In this document: piece by piece, positions 51,201 to 59,953 of the stretch
How the letters are laid out: every line of letters begins with the position of its first letter
Position numbering within the stretch: position 1 is the stretch's first letter
Source: Pseudanabaena sp. UWO311
Lineage (GTDB): Bacteria; Cyanobacteriota; Cyanobacteriia; Pseudanabaenales; Pseudanabaenaceae
Length of the DNA stretch: 64,000 nt
Direction: 5' to 3'
Assembly (NCBI RefSeq): GCF_006937785.1
Contig: NZ_SJEE01000007.1
Coordinates: forward strand, 62,001 to 126,000
The notes under the pieces: model-generated
Told to the model about the DNA's origin: nothing
Database searches by the model: none
What the model saw: the letters and a program-made list of their open reading frames with translations, nothing else
Position numbers and translations under genes: made by a program

Positions 51201-52911
51201 ATGGAGTATCTATGGGAAAGAAATGCAAACTCTCATTGGACATGGTAGCGAAGTAAGAAGTGTAGTATTTTCTCCAGATGGATTACAAATTGCTTCTGCT
51301 AGCGATGATGGGACAGTAAAGATATGGAGTGTTAAGGGTGAAGAATTACTAACTCTTAAAGGTCATAATAATTCAGTTTATAGTGTAGCTTTTTCACCAA
51401 ATTGCGAACAAATTGCTTCTGCTAGCGGCGATGGCACAGTAAAGATATGGAGTGTTAAGGGTGAAGAACTACTGACCTTCAAAGGTCATAATAATTCAGT
51501 TTATAGTGTTACATTCTCACCAAATGGCGAACAAATTGCTTCTGCTAGCGATGATGGGACAGTAAAACTGTGGAGTATTGAGGGTAAAGAAATACTAACT
51601 CTCAATGGTCATAATAGTTCAGTTTATAGTGTTGCATTTTCACCAGATGGCAAGCACGTTGCATCCGCTAGCAAAGACAAGACTATAAAGATATGGAGTA
51701 TTGAGGGAAAAAATTTATTAACTCTTAAAGGTCATAAAAATATAGTCTTTAGTGTTGTTTTTTCTCATGATGGTCAGCAAATTGCATCTTCTAGTAAAGA
51801 TGGAGACATAAAGATATGGAATATAGATGGAGAAGAATTACAAGTTCTGAAAGGTCATAGTGGTGGAATCTTTAGCATTGCCTTTTCTCCTGATGATCGG
51901 CAAATAGCCTCTGGAAGTTGGGATAAAACCATTAAAATTTGGAGTATTGTCGATAAGAATTGGCAAACCCTTAAAGGACATAAAAAAGATGTTACTAGCG
52001 TTGTATTTTCACCTGACAGTATGATCATCGCTTCTGGGAGCGATGATCATACTGTAAAGCTATGGAGTAGAGATGGGAAAGAATTACATACATTTGAAGG
52101 GCATGAAAATTGGGTCTCTAGTATTGCATTTTCACCTAACGGTAAATATCTTGTGTCTGCTAGTGCTGACAATACTGTAAAGCTATGGAGTATTGAAGGA
52201 AAGGAATTAAAAACTTTTGAAGGACATAGTAGTTGGGTTAATAGTGTTGCATTTTCACCAAATGGCAAGCAAATTGCTTCTGCTGGCAAGGATAACACTA
52301 TTAAGGTATGGAGCATGGATAGCTGTGAAGTAATAACTCTTGAAGGGCATACTAGTTCAGTGTTTTGCGTCGCATTTTCTCCCGATGGCAAACAAATCGC
52401 CTCTGCTAGTGGCGATCAAACAATAAAGATATGGAGTGCAGATGGAAAAGAATTACAAACTCTCAAAGGGCATAGCAATGGAAATAGAAGTGTGTCGTTT
52501 TCGCCTAATGGGAAATATCTTGTCTCAGGAAGTTGGGATAATACAGTTAAAGTTTGGGATATAGATGGAACTGAATTAAAGACTTTTAAAGGGCATAGTA
52601 GTGTAGTTTATAGCGTTGCATTTTCGGCTGATGGAAAGCAAATTGCTTCTAGCAGTTTTGACGGAACTATAAAGATATGGAGTCTTGATGGCAAAGAATT
52701 ACAAACTATCAAAGGTCATAATAATGGAGTTACAAGTATTTCATTTTCGCCTGATGGTAAACAACTTGTTTCAGCTAGCTTTGACGAAACTCTAAAAATA
52801 TGGGACTTAGATTTAGACAAGTTGCAAGAACTTGCTTGTCAATGGCTACAAGACTACATTTCTACACAGCCAGATTTACAACAGAGGTTAGTAACTTGTC
52901 ATCCCGAATAG
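48226..52911 (+). CDS. STAND NTPase with TPR-like region and 14 WD40 repeats
   Basis: 1561 residues. (1) N-terminal ~160 residues (LLLVRCNYRDLRDRLIIRL, ETPAVLSIVGMDELDDLQAA, CPYPIVWWISDAVHKRI), a domain I do not recognise. (2) Helical, TPR-like region, 200-480. (3) STAND NTPase: Walker A VLYGKSGVGKSSLVNAGLI near 515, Walker B LVLIFDQFEEFFFVY near 605, winged-helix-like part to about 880. (4) 14 WD40 repeats, about 965-1545, with the core HNNSVYSVAFSPNGEQIASA, i.e. two seven-blade propellers. Between Walker A and B, residues 567-596 are encoded by a dispersed repeat. Such proteins sense a ligand and oligomerise, often in defence or signalling. The WD40 part is AT-rich and has no HIP1 site. Confidence 0.9.
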   Translation: MSDESKLAVANISSENEAVLQELSMTLDLYEGEFKLLLVRCNYRDLRDRLIIRLKEIRPQPIFEIKLPRSQKALYNHIIAQVKSETPAVLSIVGMDELDDLQAALLDLNINREMFRNHCPYPIVWWISDAVHKRIIKVAPDFESWTTTLEFPIDTDELLTSLHDGSEALFSHVLAPSEVPFFKKLGEIHQLGSIQCSELEIALKDLGDRGLNIEPRLQANLNFIRGLDTLPPNNSPEKALQYLQASFNYWQEIQDFERCGLLINQIGQVNYTIADAEKYRAPNWELAMAGFQSAIEFFEKINRSDFVANIIIRLFVTAYRMSDWDAVEAFVQKALPLHQQFHEPYHLSLDYRYLAEVALQKQEWETARNHGKMALSFLDQSPQDYQKWRNLYLFIIAQAEIQLKNNHEGLKLLLEAKELGDTGHPQIYIKLLTELRSLYTKQKQYLEAYVTKQEQFAVEQQYGYRAFIGAGRLQGKKSVGKSQTDVATEIEASGRKHDLDELITRIAKPSYKLIVLYGKSGVGKSSLVNAGLIPQLEHTAFEGRDVCAIAMRVYTNWEEELEKALKTLTPQPPRPLGEGETDSLLPSPSGRGAGGEGIILKLREKEAQNKRLVLIFDQFEEFFFVYYNQPTERWRFFEFIGSLLNDSQNLSSLKVFLSLREDYLHYLLECNQIESMAAIDQDILSKNVLYRVGNLKVEAAKSLIHTLTEKSRFYLEPELIGAIADDLKDELGEVRPIELQVIGAQLQQEGIKTLEQYRQLGTNPKAILVERYLNDVIVDCGEENERLAKFLLFMMTDERGTRPLKTRVELEKDLHDLLAEMQGDTSALDLVLEIFVRSGLVVLIPESPLDRYQLVHDYLADFIRASQSPEMVKLQQELAETKEALRETVDQLSLSLQESEFVSSSYKIQSLFNNNLQLEALVEAVETANRLKTNKIVSIDTKSHVIAAMREVIYGMREKNRLHGHNNAVNNVAFSPDGSQIASASGDKTVKIWSIYGKEMQTLIGHGSEVRSVVFSPDGLQIASASDDGTVKIWSVKGEELLTLKGHNNSVYSVAFSPNCEQIASASGDGTVKIWSVKGEELLTFKGHNNSVYSVTFSPNGEQIASASDDGTVKLWSIEGKEILTLNGHNSSVYSVAFSPDGKHVASASKDKTIKIWSIEGKNLLTLKGHKNIVFSVVFSHDGQQIASSSKDGDIKIWNIDGEELQVLKGHSGGIFSIAFSPDDRQIASGSWDKTIKIWSIVDKNWQTLKGHKKDVTSVVFSPDSMIIASGSDDHTVKLWSRDGKELHTFEGHENWVSSIAFSPNGKYLVSASADNTVKLWSIEGKELKTFEGHSSWVNSVAFSPNGKQIASAGKDNTIKVWSMDSCEVITLEGHTSSVFCVAFSPDGKQIASASGDQTIKIWSADGKELQTLKGHSNGNRSVSFSPNGKYLVSGSWDNTVKVWDIDGTELKTFKGHSSVVYSVAFSADGKQIASSSFDGTIKIWSLDGKELQTIKGHNNGVTSISFSPDGKQLVSASFDETLKIWDLDLDKLQELACQWLQDYISTQPDLQQRLVTCHPE
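49925..50016. repeat. Tandem GGGTGAGGG repeat inside the STAND gene
   Basis: Two copies (about 49925-49965 and 49978-50016) of the CCCTCTGGGAGAGGG palindrome with CTCACCCCCCAG / CTGGGGGTGAGGG arms, translated in frame as LTPQPPRPLGEGE and LLPSPSGRGAGGEG. Same family as 20979-21018 and 33287-33563. Confidence 0.85.
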
Positions 52912-53354
52912 TCTAAATACCGATACATTAGGAACGCACGAATTGTCATAAACCATAGGGCGATCGCTGAAATCAAATAGAGATAAAATCGCAGCATAAT
53001 CAGATTGAATGTACAGTGGACAAGGCTGTGCAAGGTGCGGAACCCAAAGAAAATCCATGCCGCATTGACATATATTGGATCTACCTGTCTGGTGGTGAAG
53101 AGATAGAGAACAAGTGCATAAAAAATGATTGGAAGCTCAAATAAATTTTTGAAGTTGTCCGATGGATTGGATACCGCTGGAGGCGATAACTGAGTGAGGG
53201 AAATTGGTGTAAGCTCTTTGGGAGTTAGCTTTTTGCTCACAATGAAATTGATGCGGCGAATATACATGTACACCCACACTAAAATTGTGAGGAATATGGT
53301 TGCAAAGAAGGGACTGAAGATAGATTCCTGTGTCATTGTTACGCTCATTTTCAT
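52899..53354 (-). CDS. MAPEG-family membrane protein
   Basis: 151 residues with four membrane helices. FKNLFELPIIFYALVLYLF, DPIYVNAAWIFFGFRTLHSLVHC and the final helices match the MAPEG family (eicosanoid/glutathione metabolism in animals; function in bacteria mostly unknown). In-frame ATGs at residues 3 and 6 could be the real start. The last 13 bases overlap the end of the STAND gene on the other strand. Confidence 0.85.
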   Translation of the reverse strand: MKMSVTMTQESIFSPFFATIFLTILVWVYMYIRRINFIVSKKLTPKELTPISLTQLSPPAVSNPSDNFKNLFELPIIFYALVLYLFTTRQVDPIYVNAAWIFFGFRTLHSLVHCTFNLIMLRFYLYLISAIALWFMTIRAFLMYRYLDYSG

Positions 53355-53442
53355 CCGTTAGGGAGAACGAGAGTAATATTAAGCTGAGTACATTAATTTC
53401 TCTAGACCTCGATCGGGTACACTTCGTTCAAAAGTTTGCGCT

Positions 53443-54111
53443 ATGACAAGTCCCTTAAAGCTGATCTTTGAAGCAATTAACCAATCGCAGGATCGACACA
53501 ATTTGCGATCGCAGGTTGCACCGACTATTGGTGAATATTTTGCAGCTAAGCGATCGGCGATTTTTTTCTTTGACCAATTACACTTGGGCAATCGCGATTT
53601 TCAGAAAATATTGAATGTGGCGCTATCGGTTGAGCATAATCCCATTGCCCGATATCTCGTCGAGCGACATTCTCCAGTTCATGAAGGTTTAGTTGTAACA
53701 CCCAAAGTCTGGACATTAATTTGTCCCCGCCCCGATCATTGGCATGTTATGGCAGGCCCAATTGTCAATAGTGGTCAGTTAGTGGGTGTAGTTGGTTGCA
53801 CCCGTGAGAAGTCCATGACTAGCTTTGACATGCAAAATTTAGCTGATTTGAGCGCGATCTGTTTGCATATATCAGCTTGGATGGCAACAAATACATCTCA
53901 GCGTCAATCTCTGAGTAGCGATCGCTTAACCCCTCGCGAGTTACAAATTGCGGAACTGGTTGCTCTTGGTCGAACAAATGCCCAAATTGGGATTGAGCTT
54001 TGGATTACAGAAAATTCGGTCAAGCAAGCTTTGAAGCGAATGTTCCGTAAGCTTAAGGTTTCATCGCGAGCTGAGATGGTTGGACAAATTTCTACGAAGC
54101 ACTATCATTGA
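53443..54111 (+). CDS. LuxR-type transcription regulator with GAF-like sensor domain
   Basis: 222 residues. The N-terminal 150 residues look like a GAF-type sensor (IGEYFAAKRSAIFFFDQ, GPIVNSGQLVGVVGCTREK, FDMQNLADLSAICLHISAW). The C-terminal LTPRELQIAELVALGRTNAQIGIELWITENSVKQALKRMFRKL is a LuxR/FixJ helix-turn-helix with the typical KQALKRMFRKL recognition helix. Ligand and targets unknown. Its last 20 bases overlap the convergent aminotransferase gene. Confidence 0.87.
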   Translation: MTSPLKLIFEAINQSQDRHNLRSQVAPTIGEYFAAKRSAIFFFDQLHLGNRDFQKILNVALSVEHNPIARYLVERHSPVHEGLVVTPKVWTLICPRPDHWHVMAGPIVNSGQLVGVVGCTREKSMTSFDMQNLADLSAICLHISAWMATNTSQRQSLSSDRLTPRELQIAELVALGRTNAQIGIELWITENSVKQALKRMFRKLKVSSRAEMVGQISTKHYH

Positions 54112-55273
54112 TTGATTGGGCAAGGCGAGCCACTTCTTGCAATGGGACAGCAGGATATATCGGTAAGTAAAGGATGCTACGCATTAACTTAGTCGCAAAG
54201 GATGATTCCTCTGCTAGAGATTTCAAACTTGTTGTTCCTGTAGTCGAGTCAAATCCTGCTTCCCTCAATTTCTGCATTAGCATCTCTGGATTTTCTGTCA
54301 TCAAAGGAACGACCCAGTACGAATGCTGCATTGCACCATTACCAAGATTAGCGTCTGTCTTCTTTAATAAATCAAAAAAGACAAGAGCTGACTGCTTTCG
54401 GCGATCGTAATAGGTCTGATCAAGCAGCTCTAGCCTATGGAGCAAAAGCCTAAGCATCCTATTGGGCGGACGATATCGCAATTGAGTCTGGATGTCGCCT
54501 TTCCCAAACCCACGGGTTAGCATACTAATAAAATTATTTGCATCTAATTTCAGTAAATTTAAACAAGCGATAAGAATCCCAAAGATCGTAGGAGTAGAGA
54601 GAACTTTAAGGCAGAGATATTTAAGTAATCTTTTCAAGAACCAAAAATCAGTCTTGACAAGATAGGTTTGCTCAATATCTCGCATTTTCTGGGCTAAATT
54701 TGGCTCTTGAACTATGGTGATGGAACCACCTAAAGCTGTACAGGATTTGATTGGGCCAAAACTGAAAAGACTGATATCAGCATGAGGATGTCCAATATAA
54801 CGCAGACCGTCGAATGCTTGAGCACAGTCTTCCACAAGCAAGATATTATGGCTCTTGCATATTTCTACATAAGGATCGAGTTGTACGATCGCGCCAAATA
54901 GTTGGGCAACGACAAATATCCTGCTTTGATTAGAAATAGAGCTTTTGAGCAACTCTAAAGAGGGTACAAGTGTCTCTAAGTCAATATCTATGGGAACAGG
55001 AATACAATGATGCTTTTTGACAATCTCTTCCATGTGAGCTATGTTCACTGCGCTCATCATAATTTCAGAGCCAGCAGGTAAGCATAATGCTTGTAGTAGT
55101 AGATCAAAGGAAGTTCTAACGCACAGTGTAACTAGAACTTCTTTTGGTGTATGCCAATAGGATTGAATCTGAGTAATTATTTTTGATCTCTCAGGCGATG
55201 AGAAGGAAGAAATCAGGCCTACACTTAAATCCTTAATCGTGATATCTAACTCAATTCGTGGATATATTTTCAT
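54092..55273 (-). CDS. DegT/DnrJ/EryC1/StrS family aminotransferase
   Basis: 393 residues from the ATG at 55273 (the TTG further upstream is less likely). PLP-enzyme features: VLVTLCVRTSFDLLLQALCL with the cofactor-phosphate loop, LVEDCAQAFDG (Asp that contacts the pyridine N) and SFGPIKSCTALGGS with the Schiff-base Lys near 180. These enzymes aminate nucleotide sugars for cell-surface glycans or natural products. No sugar biosynthesis genes are nearby; the pathway is unknown. Confidence 0.9.
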   Translation of the reverse strand: MKIYPRIELDITIKDLSVGLISSFSSPERSKIITQIQSYWHTPKEVLVTLCVRTSFDLLLQALCLPAGSEIMMSAVNIAHMEEIVKKHHCIPVPIDIDLETLVPSLELLKSSISNQSRIFVVAQLFGAIVQLDPYVEICKSHNILLVEDCAQAFDGLRYIGHPHADISLFSFGPIKSCTALGGSITIVQEPNLAQKMRDIEQTYLVKTDFWFLKRLLKYLCLKVLSTPTIFGILIACLNLLKLDANNFISMLTRGFGKGDIQTQLRYRPPNRMLRLLLHRLELLDQTYYDRRKQSALVFFDLLKKTDANLGNGAMQHSYWVVPLMTENPEMLMQKLREAGFDSTTGTTSLKSLAEESSFATKLMRSILYLPIYPAVPLQEVARLAQSINDSAS

Positions 55274-55308
55274 GGCGATCGCTCTCAAAAAAGTTGATTT
55301 TAATACCG

Positions 55309-55340
55309 ATTCACAGAAGTGTCATCACACTTTTGTGAAT
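55309..55340. repeat. GTGTGA-type dispersed palindrome, copy 3
   Basis: Arms ATTCACAGAAGTGT and ACACTTTTGTGAAT (one G-T pair) around CATC; preceded by TAATACCG as in copy 2. It lies between the aminotransferase start and the histidine kinase stop. Confidence 0.65.
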
Positions 55341-55408
55341 TAAAAACCAAACTATACTCAATCAAAAGATCAGCATCTTTCGGCAGCCATCTCCAAACAA
55401 GGGTTAGA

Positions 55409-58400
55409 TCAGTCTTTAGTAGCCAGTTTACTGATATCAATTAATTGTCGAACTAACTCATTTAATTGTTTGAGTTTTAGGGGTTTACTGACATAACTAT
55501 TAGCTCCAGCAGATAGGCAACGTTCTTCATCACCATCCATCGCCAAAGCAGTTAAAGCAATGATAGGAGTATTTTGCAACTGTGAATCTTGACGGATTTG
55601 TTGAATAGCTTCGAGTCCATCCATTATGGGCATTTGAATATCCATCAAAATCAGGTCGGGATGTTCGGATTTTGCCAATACGATCGCTTCAAGTCCATTA
55701 TTAGCAATAATGAATCGATAACCATAGATTTCTAGGTAGCCCACAATTGTGCTGATATTGGCTTCATGATCTTCCGCAAGTAAGATGAGATGTGATACTT
55801 CTGTTTTGCTGGGGCTAGATGGTTGTGGTTGGGATGCTTGATTAGGAGTTCTAGTTAGATCTGGTATAGGCGCAACAATATCACAAGGAAGTTCGATGCT
55901 AAAACAACTGCCAACCCCGACTTCACTCGTTAAGTTAACCACACCTCCATGCAGTTCCGTAATCTCTTTGACTAAAGCTAATCCTAATCCCGTTCCTGTA
56001 TATTGCCGATTGAGGGCACTATCAATTTGGATAAAGGGTTGAAAGATCCGAGCTATATCTTCTGAAGCAATACCAATTCCAGTATCAGTAATGGCTATTT
56101 TGATATAGCTTCTAGTTGATAATGTAATTGGTGCTTGTTCGCTTACAAGACGATTATGGTGCTCATTCGATGTATCTTGAAAATTTGATGATTCTGGATT
56201 TACATGTTGCTGGTGATAGCTTGCCTCCAAAGTAATACGTCCACCTGCTGGCGTGAATTTAACCGCATTGTTTAGTAAATTAATTAGAACTTGCAGGATA
56301 CGACGTTCATCAATTAACAGTGTTGGGAGTTGGGTTGGAATGTTCGTCCTGATCTGAATGCTTTTTTTCAGAGCCTGCTGTTTAATAAATGCCATGCTAG
56401 AGTTGCATAAAGAGCTGATAACTGTTGGCTGAAAATCCAGCTCTATTTGTCCAGATTCAATTTTGGCAACATCTAGAATGTCGTTAATCAAGCTTAGGAG
56501 ATGATTGCCACTGTCTTCAATTGTTTTTAGAAATCTGATTTGCTTATCATTTAATGTGCCAAATACCATTTCTTGCAATGCCTCAGACATACCTAAAATG
56601 GCATTGAGAGGCGTGCGGAGTTCATGACTCATGTTGGCGAGAAACTCATCTTTCATACGAGTTGCGCGGATGAGTTCTTCATAGGCACGCTGGAGTTGGG
56701 CTTCTGCTTGCTTGCGGGCGCTTATATCTCTCATAATGGTAGAGAAATTTTCGACGATGCCATCGGCTGATTTGTGAGCAATAATCACTTGGGAAACAGG
56801 AATTTCTCCCCCTTTTCCATCCAACAGTGCTAATTCTCCAGACCAACTACCTTCCTGAATCGCTATGGGTAGAGCCTGTTCAGATATAATTTTATTGACC
56901 CAATCTGGATGACATTCAGTAACAATGCGATGATCTTTAGGATCGCCGATTTCGGGACGGAGTTTGCGGAGTTGCTTGTTGTGCCACAAAATCTCACCTT
57001 GGGCATTGATCATCCCGATATAGTCTGGCGTTGCTTCAAGTATTGTCGTAAGTTTTGTTTGTTCTTGTTCTAATTTTTTGCGATCGGTAATATCTATAAC
57101 GACTCCATCCCAAACGATATCACCATTTTTATGTCTTTCAGGACGAGCAATAACTTGTACCCATTTTAGCCCTGCTTGGGGGAGAATCAACCTTTCTTCA
57201 ACGAAGAATGGTTTCAAAGATTCAGCCGAAACTTTTACTTCTTCTAGTGTTATAGGAATGTCATCTGGGTGAACTCTCTCCCATAGATGGCTAACACTCT
57301 GGAGCACAATGTCTGGTTCAAGTTCAAAAATGTGCCGAACTTGAGGACTCACATAGGTGCATTCATCGCTACCATCGGAATGTAAGATATAGCGATAAAC
57401 CATTCCAGGTAGACTTTCTGTGATCCGTTGAAACTTTGTTTCGCTTTCTTGTAAGGCGATTTCTGCTGTTTTGAGTTCCGTAATATCTGTCAGCGTGCCG
57501 ACAAAGCCGATTAGATTACCCGAGTCATCGAACTCTTGAACAACTTGAGAATAAAACCAATTGATCGTGCCATCTGGTCGTAAATGCCGTCCCTCTCCAG
57601 TTTTTAGAAAATGAGAATCTGGAGAAGCATTTTCATGCAGGTAATTCAATTCTTCAAGAGTATGATCGCGATCGGCTGGATGCAAGGCCTTGATCCACCC
57701 TCGCCCTAAAGCCGATTCCACAGAGCGACCCGTCATTTCGCACCAACGATGATTCACATAGGTGCAATTGAGCTGTACATCAAATCGAAAAATTGCTACA
57801 GGTGCAGCAGCAGCCAAGCTTGAATACCGCCGTTCACTTTCTTGGAGTGCAATTTCGGCCTGTTTACGCGCTGTAATATTTGTATCAGAGCCAATCATGC
57901 GAATGGCTCGTCCTGTCTCATCTCGTAAAGCTTGTCCCCGATCGAGTATCCAAATATAGGAACCATCTTTGCAACGTGTCCGATATTCTAATTCACTAAA
58001 TTCTGTCTCTCCTGCAAGATGGGCATTAAGTTGGGCAAAGATGCGATCGTAGTCATCAGGGTGAACCCGACTCTTACATTCATCAACCAAATCACTAATC
58101 TCGTCCTCAGCAAAGCCCCGCATCTCTTTCCAGCGAGTGGAAAAAAACTTCTTATTCCCTGCGATATCCCAATCCCAAATACCAGCATTCGATCCTTTGA
58201 GCGCCAATTGCCAACGCTCTTCGCTCATTTGTAAAGCCGCTGTCCGTTCTACAACTCGAATTTCTAGATCTTCATTGAGCTGGGTTAGGACTTGCGTTGC
58301 TAGCTGGCGCTCGATCGCAATGCCTGCAATATTTGCTGCCTGAGCAATCCATTCTAGTTCTTGGGATTGCGGTGCTTTTTTCTCGCGATAGTAAATGCCA

Positions 58401-59635
58401 AACACACCCAATACAGTCTGATCGCTAGCAAAAATTGGGATCGACGTACAGGCTTGCAAACCATGGTCTTGTACAAAGGATTTGTAATTCCGCCATAAGG
58501 GGTCATTCTCGATATCGGAAACAATAACTAACTCACGTCGAAAAGCTGCTGTCCCACAGCTACCGACTCCTTCCGCGATCGGTAAATCGGCTCCTGCTAA
58601 AGCCGATGCATAATTTTGAGGTAGACTTGGTGCTGCCACATGGCGTAATTGACCATCGAGGCAAAGCGTAATCGAACAGATTGCTCCTGTGAGGTAGGAT
58701 TCCATTGTTTGGAGCAATGCCTCGAAAATGTCCGACAGTGGTTCAGCTTTAGCAATCCGTTCGAGAATCTTGTGTTGGCTGGCGAGAAGGGATTCGGCTA
58801 GCTTGCGATCGGTAATATCCGTAGCCGTGCCAATATAGCCGATCTTTTCCCCTTCAGCATCATACTCTACAACCGCCTGTCCATAAACCCAAACTTCTGC
58901 TCCATCTGAACGTTGGATACTATATTCAAGTTGAAAAGGACGGTTTTCGCGCAAGGATAGCTCAAATTCTTGATTAATGCGCTCCAAATTGTCAGGGGTA
59001 TGTCCCTGAAACCAAAGTTGCCCGATGAGTTTGGCTGGCTCAACCCCAACAATCTCGCAGTAGCGTTCATTAGCGTATGTACAAATCCCCTCTAGATCAG
59101 TATGAATAATACCTACAGGAGATGCTGCTAATAAGGACACATAGCGCTGTTCACTAGCCCGAAGCCTTGCTTCGGATTGCTGGCGGAATAATTCCGTTTG
59201 TGACTGTTCTTGTTCTTTTGCCTGTTGGAGAGCAATGGAACTTAATATTTGATGAAGACTGGAATTACTGATCAGTCCTACCAGCCGATCGCTATCATCT
59301 ACGATGGGTAAGTGGCTGACTTGGAGTTGCTCGAAGAGATTAAGCACAGTGCTCAGATCGTTTAATGCTGATTCTCTGATGGTTACGGGCGGGTGTTTCA
59401 ATACTTGTCGTAGCGTTAGATGCTCTAATGGAAGCTGCTGTACGGCTAGGCGCAACATATCTCGTTCTGTTAAGAGCCCGACCACCTGTTCCTGCTCTAC
59501 AACGACAATACAATTTGCATGAGCCTCACTTATCCTACTCATAGCAGTCATTGCCTCAATCACCATAGTGTCAGGTGAAGTACAGGCTGGATTTCTCATG
59601 ACCCCTGTATTGAGCGCTTCAGCAATGTATGTCAT
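55409..59635 (-). CDS. Hybrid histidine kinase with CBS pair, PAS/GAF sensors and receiver
   Basis: 1408 residues, no membrane segment seen. Order: two CBS domains (about 1-135, VGLLTERDMLRLAV, LVGLISNSSLHQIL); PAS (about 160-285); GAF (300-450, GVGSCGTAAFRRELV); four more PAS/PAC units (465-980, each ending VVID/GTLTDITDRKKLE-like); HisKA with phospho-His in FLANMSHELRTPLN near 1015; HATPase (NAVKFTP, DTGIGI, GTGLGLALV); receiver with Asp in LILMDIQMP near 1330. A soluble multi-input sensor whose phosphoryl transfer passes to its own receiver. No output regulator gene is adjacent. Confidence 0.95.
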   Translation of the reverse strand: MTYIAEALNTGVMRNPACTSPDTMVIEAMTAMSRISEAHANCIVVVEQEQVVGLLTERDMLRLAVQQLPLEHLTLRQVLKHPPVTIRESALNDLSTVLNLFEQLQVSHLPIVDDSDRLVGLISNSSLHQILSSIALQQAKEQEQSQTELFRQQSEARLRASEQRYVSLLAASPVGIIHTDLEGICTYANERYCEIVGVEPAKLIGQLWFQGHTPDNLERINQEFELSLRENRPFQLEYSIQRSDGAEVWVYGQAVVEYDAEGEKIGYIGTATDITDRKLAESLLASQHKILERIAKAEPLSDIFEALLQTMESYLTGAICSITLCLDGQLRHVAAPSLPQNYASALAGADLPIAEGVGSCGTAAFRRELVIVSDIENDPLWRNYKSFVQDHGLQACTSIPIFASDQTVLGVFGIYYREKKAPQSQELEWIAQAANIAGIAIERQLATQVLTQLNEDLEIRVVERTAALQMSEERWQLALKGSNAGIWDWDIAGNKKFFSTRWKEMRGFAEDEISDLVDECKSRVHPDDYDRIFAQLNAHLAGETEFSELEYRTRCKDGSYIWILDRGQALRDETGRAIRMIGSDTNITARKQAEIALQESERRYSSLAAAAPVAIFRFDVQLNCTYVNHRWCEMTGRSVESALGRGWIKALHPADRDHTLEELNYLHENASPDSHFLKTGEGRHLRPDGTINWFYSQVVQEFDDSGNLIGFVGTLTDITELKTAEIALQESETKFQRITESLPGMVYRYILHSDGSDECTYVSPQVRHIFELEPDIVLQSVSHLWERVHPDDIPITLEEVKVSAESLKPFFVEERLILPQAGLKWVQVIARPERHKNGDIVWDGVVIDITDRKKLEQEQTKLTTILEATPDYIGMINAQGEILWHNKQLRKLRPEIGDPKDHRIVTECHPDWVNKIISEQALPIAIQEGSWSGELALLDGKGGEIPVSQVIIAHKSADGIVENFSTIMRDISARKQAEAQLQRAYEELIRATRMKDEFLANMSHELRTPLNAILGMSEALQEMVFGTLNDKQIRFLKTIEDSGNHLLSLINDILDVAKIESGQIELDFQPTVISSLCNSSMAFIKQQALKKSIQIRTNIPTQLPTLLIDERRILQVLINLLNNAVKFTPAGGRITLEASYHQQHVNPESSNFQDTSNEHHNRLVSEQAPITLSTRSYIKIAITDTGIGIASEDIARIFQPFIQIDSALNRQYTGTGLGLALVKEITELHGGVVNLTSEVGVGSCFSIELPCDIVAPIPDLTRTPNQASQPQPSSPSKTEVSHLILLAEDHEANISTIVGYLEIYGYRFIIANNGLEAIVLAKSEHPDLILMDIQMPIMDGLEAIQQIRQDSQLQNTPIIALTALAMDGDEERCLSAGANSYVSKPLKLKQLNELVRQLIDISKLATKD

Positions 59636-59953
59636 AGGATTGGGACACTTAGCTCAAAGTTTTTAGCGTTTTTTCTCTATTATTACACACTGAATGTCAA
59701 GGATGTACGTTGCGCCTCTATCACCTAAAGCTTCAGAATAGACCAATAATTCTGACTAAATGTATATTGTCTGGAAAGCTTGTGTATAATGTACGTTCAC
59801 TCGTAAATCCAATGACCAGAAAGCATTGAGAACATCTCATCAATTAGCATCATACAAAAGCATGAGTGTATTTCGCTCTACTTTACTTTGGTAAGCGACT
59901 GTTTTATCGTTGAAGCTAGACAAAGTTTAAATTCGTAGGAGTAAAGCTGCATC
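59636..59953. other. Divergent spacer between kinase and SDR genes
   Basis: 318 AT-rich bases that must hold both promoters. A TATAAT hexamer at 59785-59790 could be a rightward -10, but no good -35 is at the right distance. TAGGAG at 59936-59941 is the ribosome-binding site of the SDR gene. No repeats or genes are seen. Confidence 0.4.

Noticed and set aside
51110-52800. About 123-base periodic repeats
   Set aside because: These encode WD40 repeats in frame; no spacer/repeat structure.
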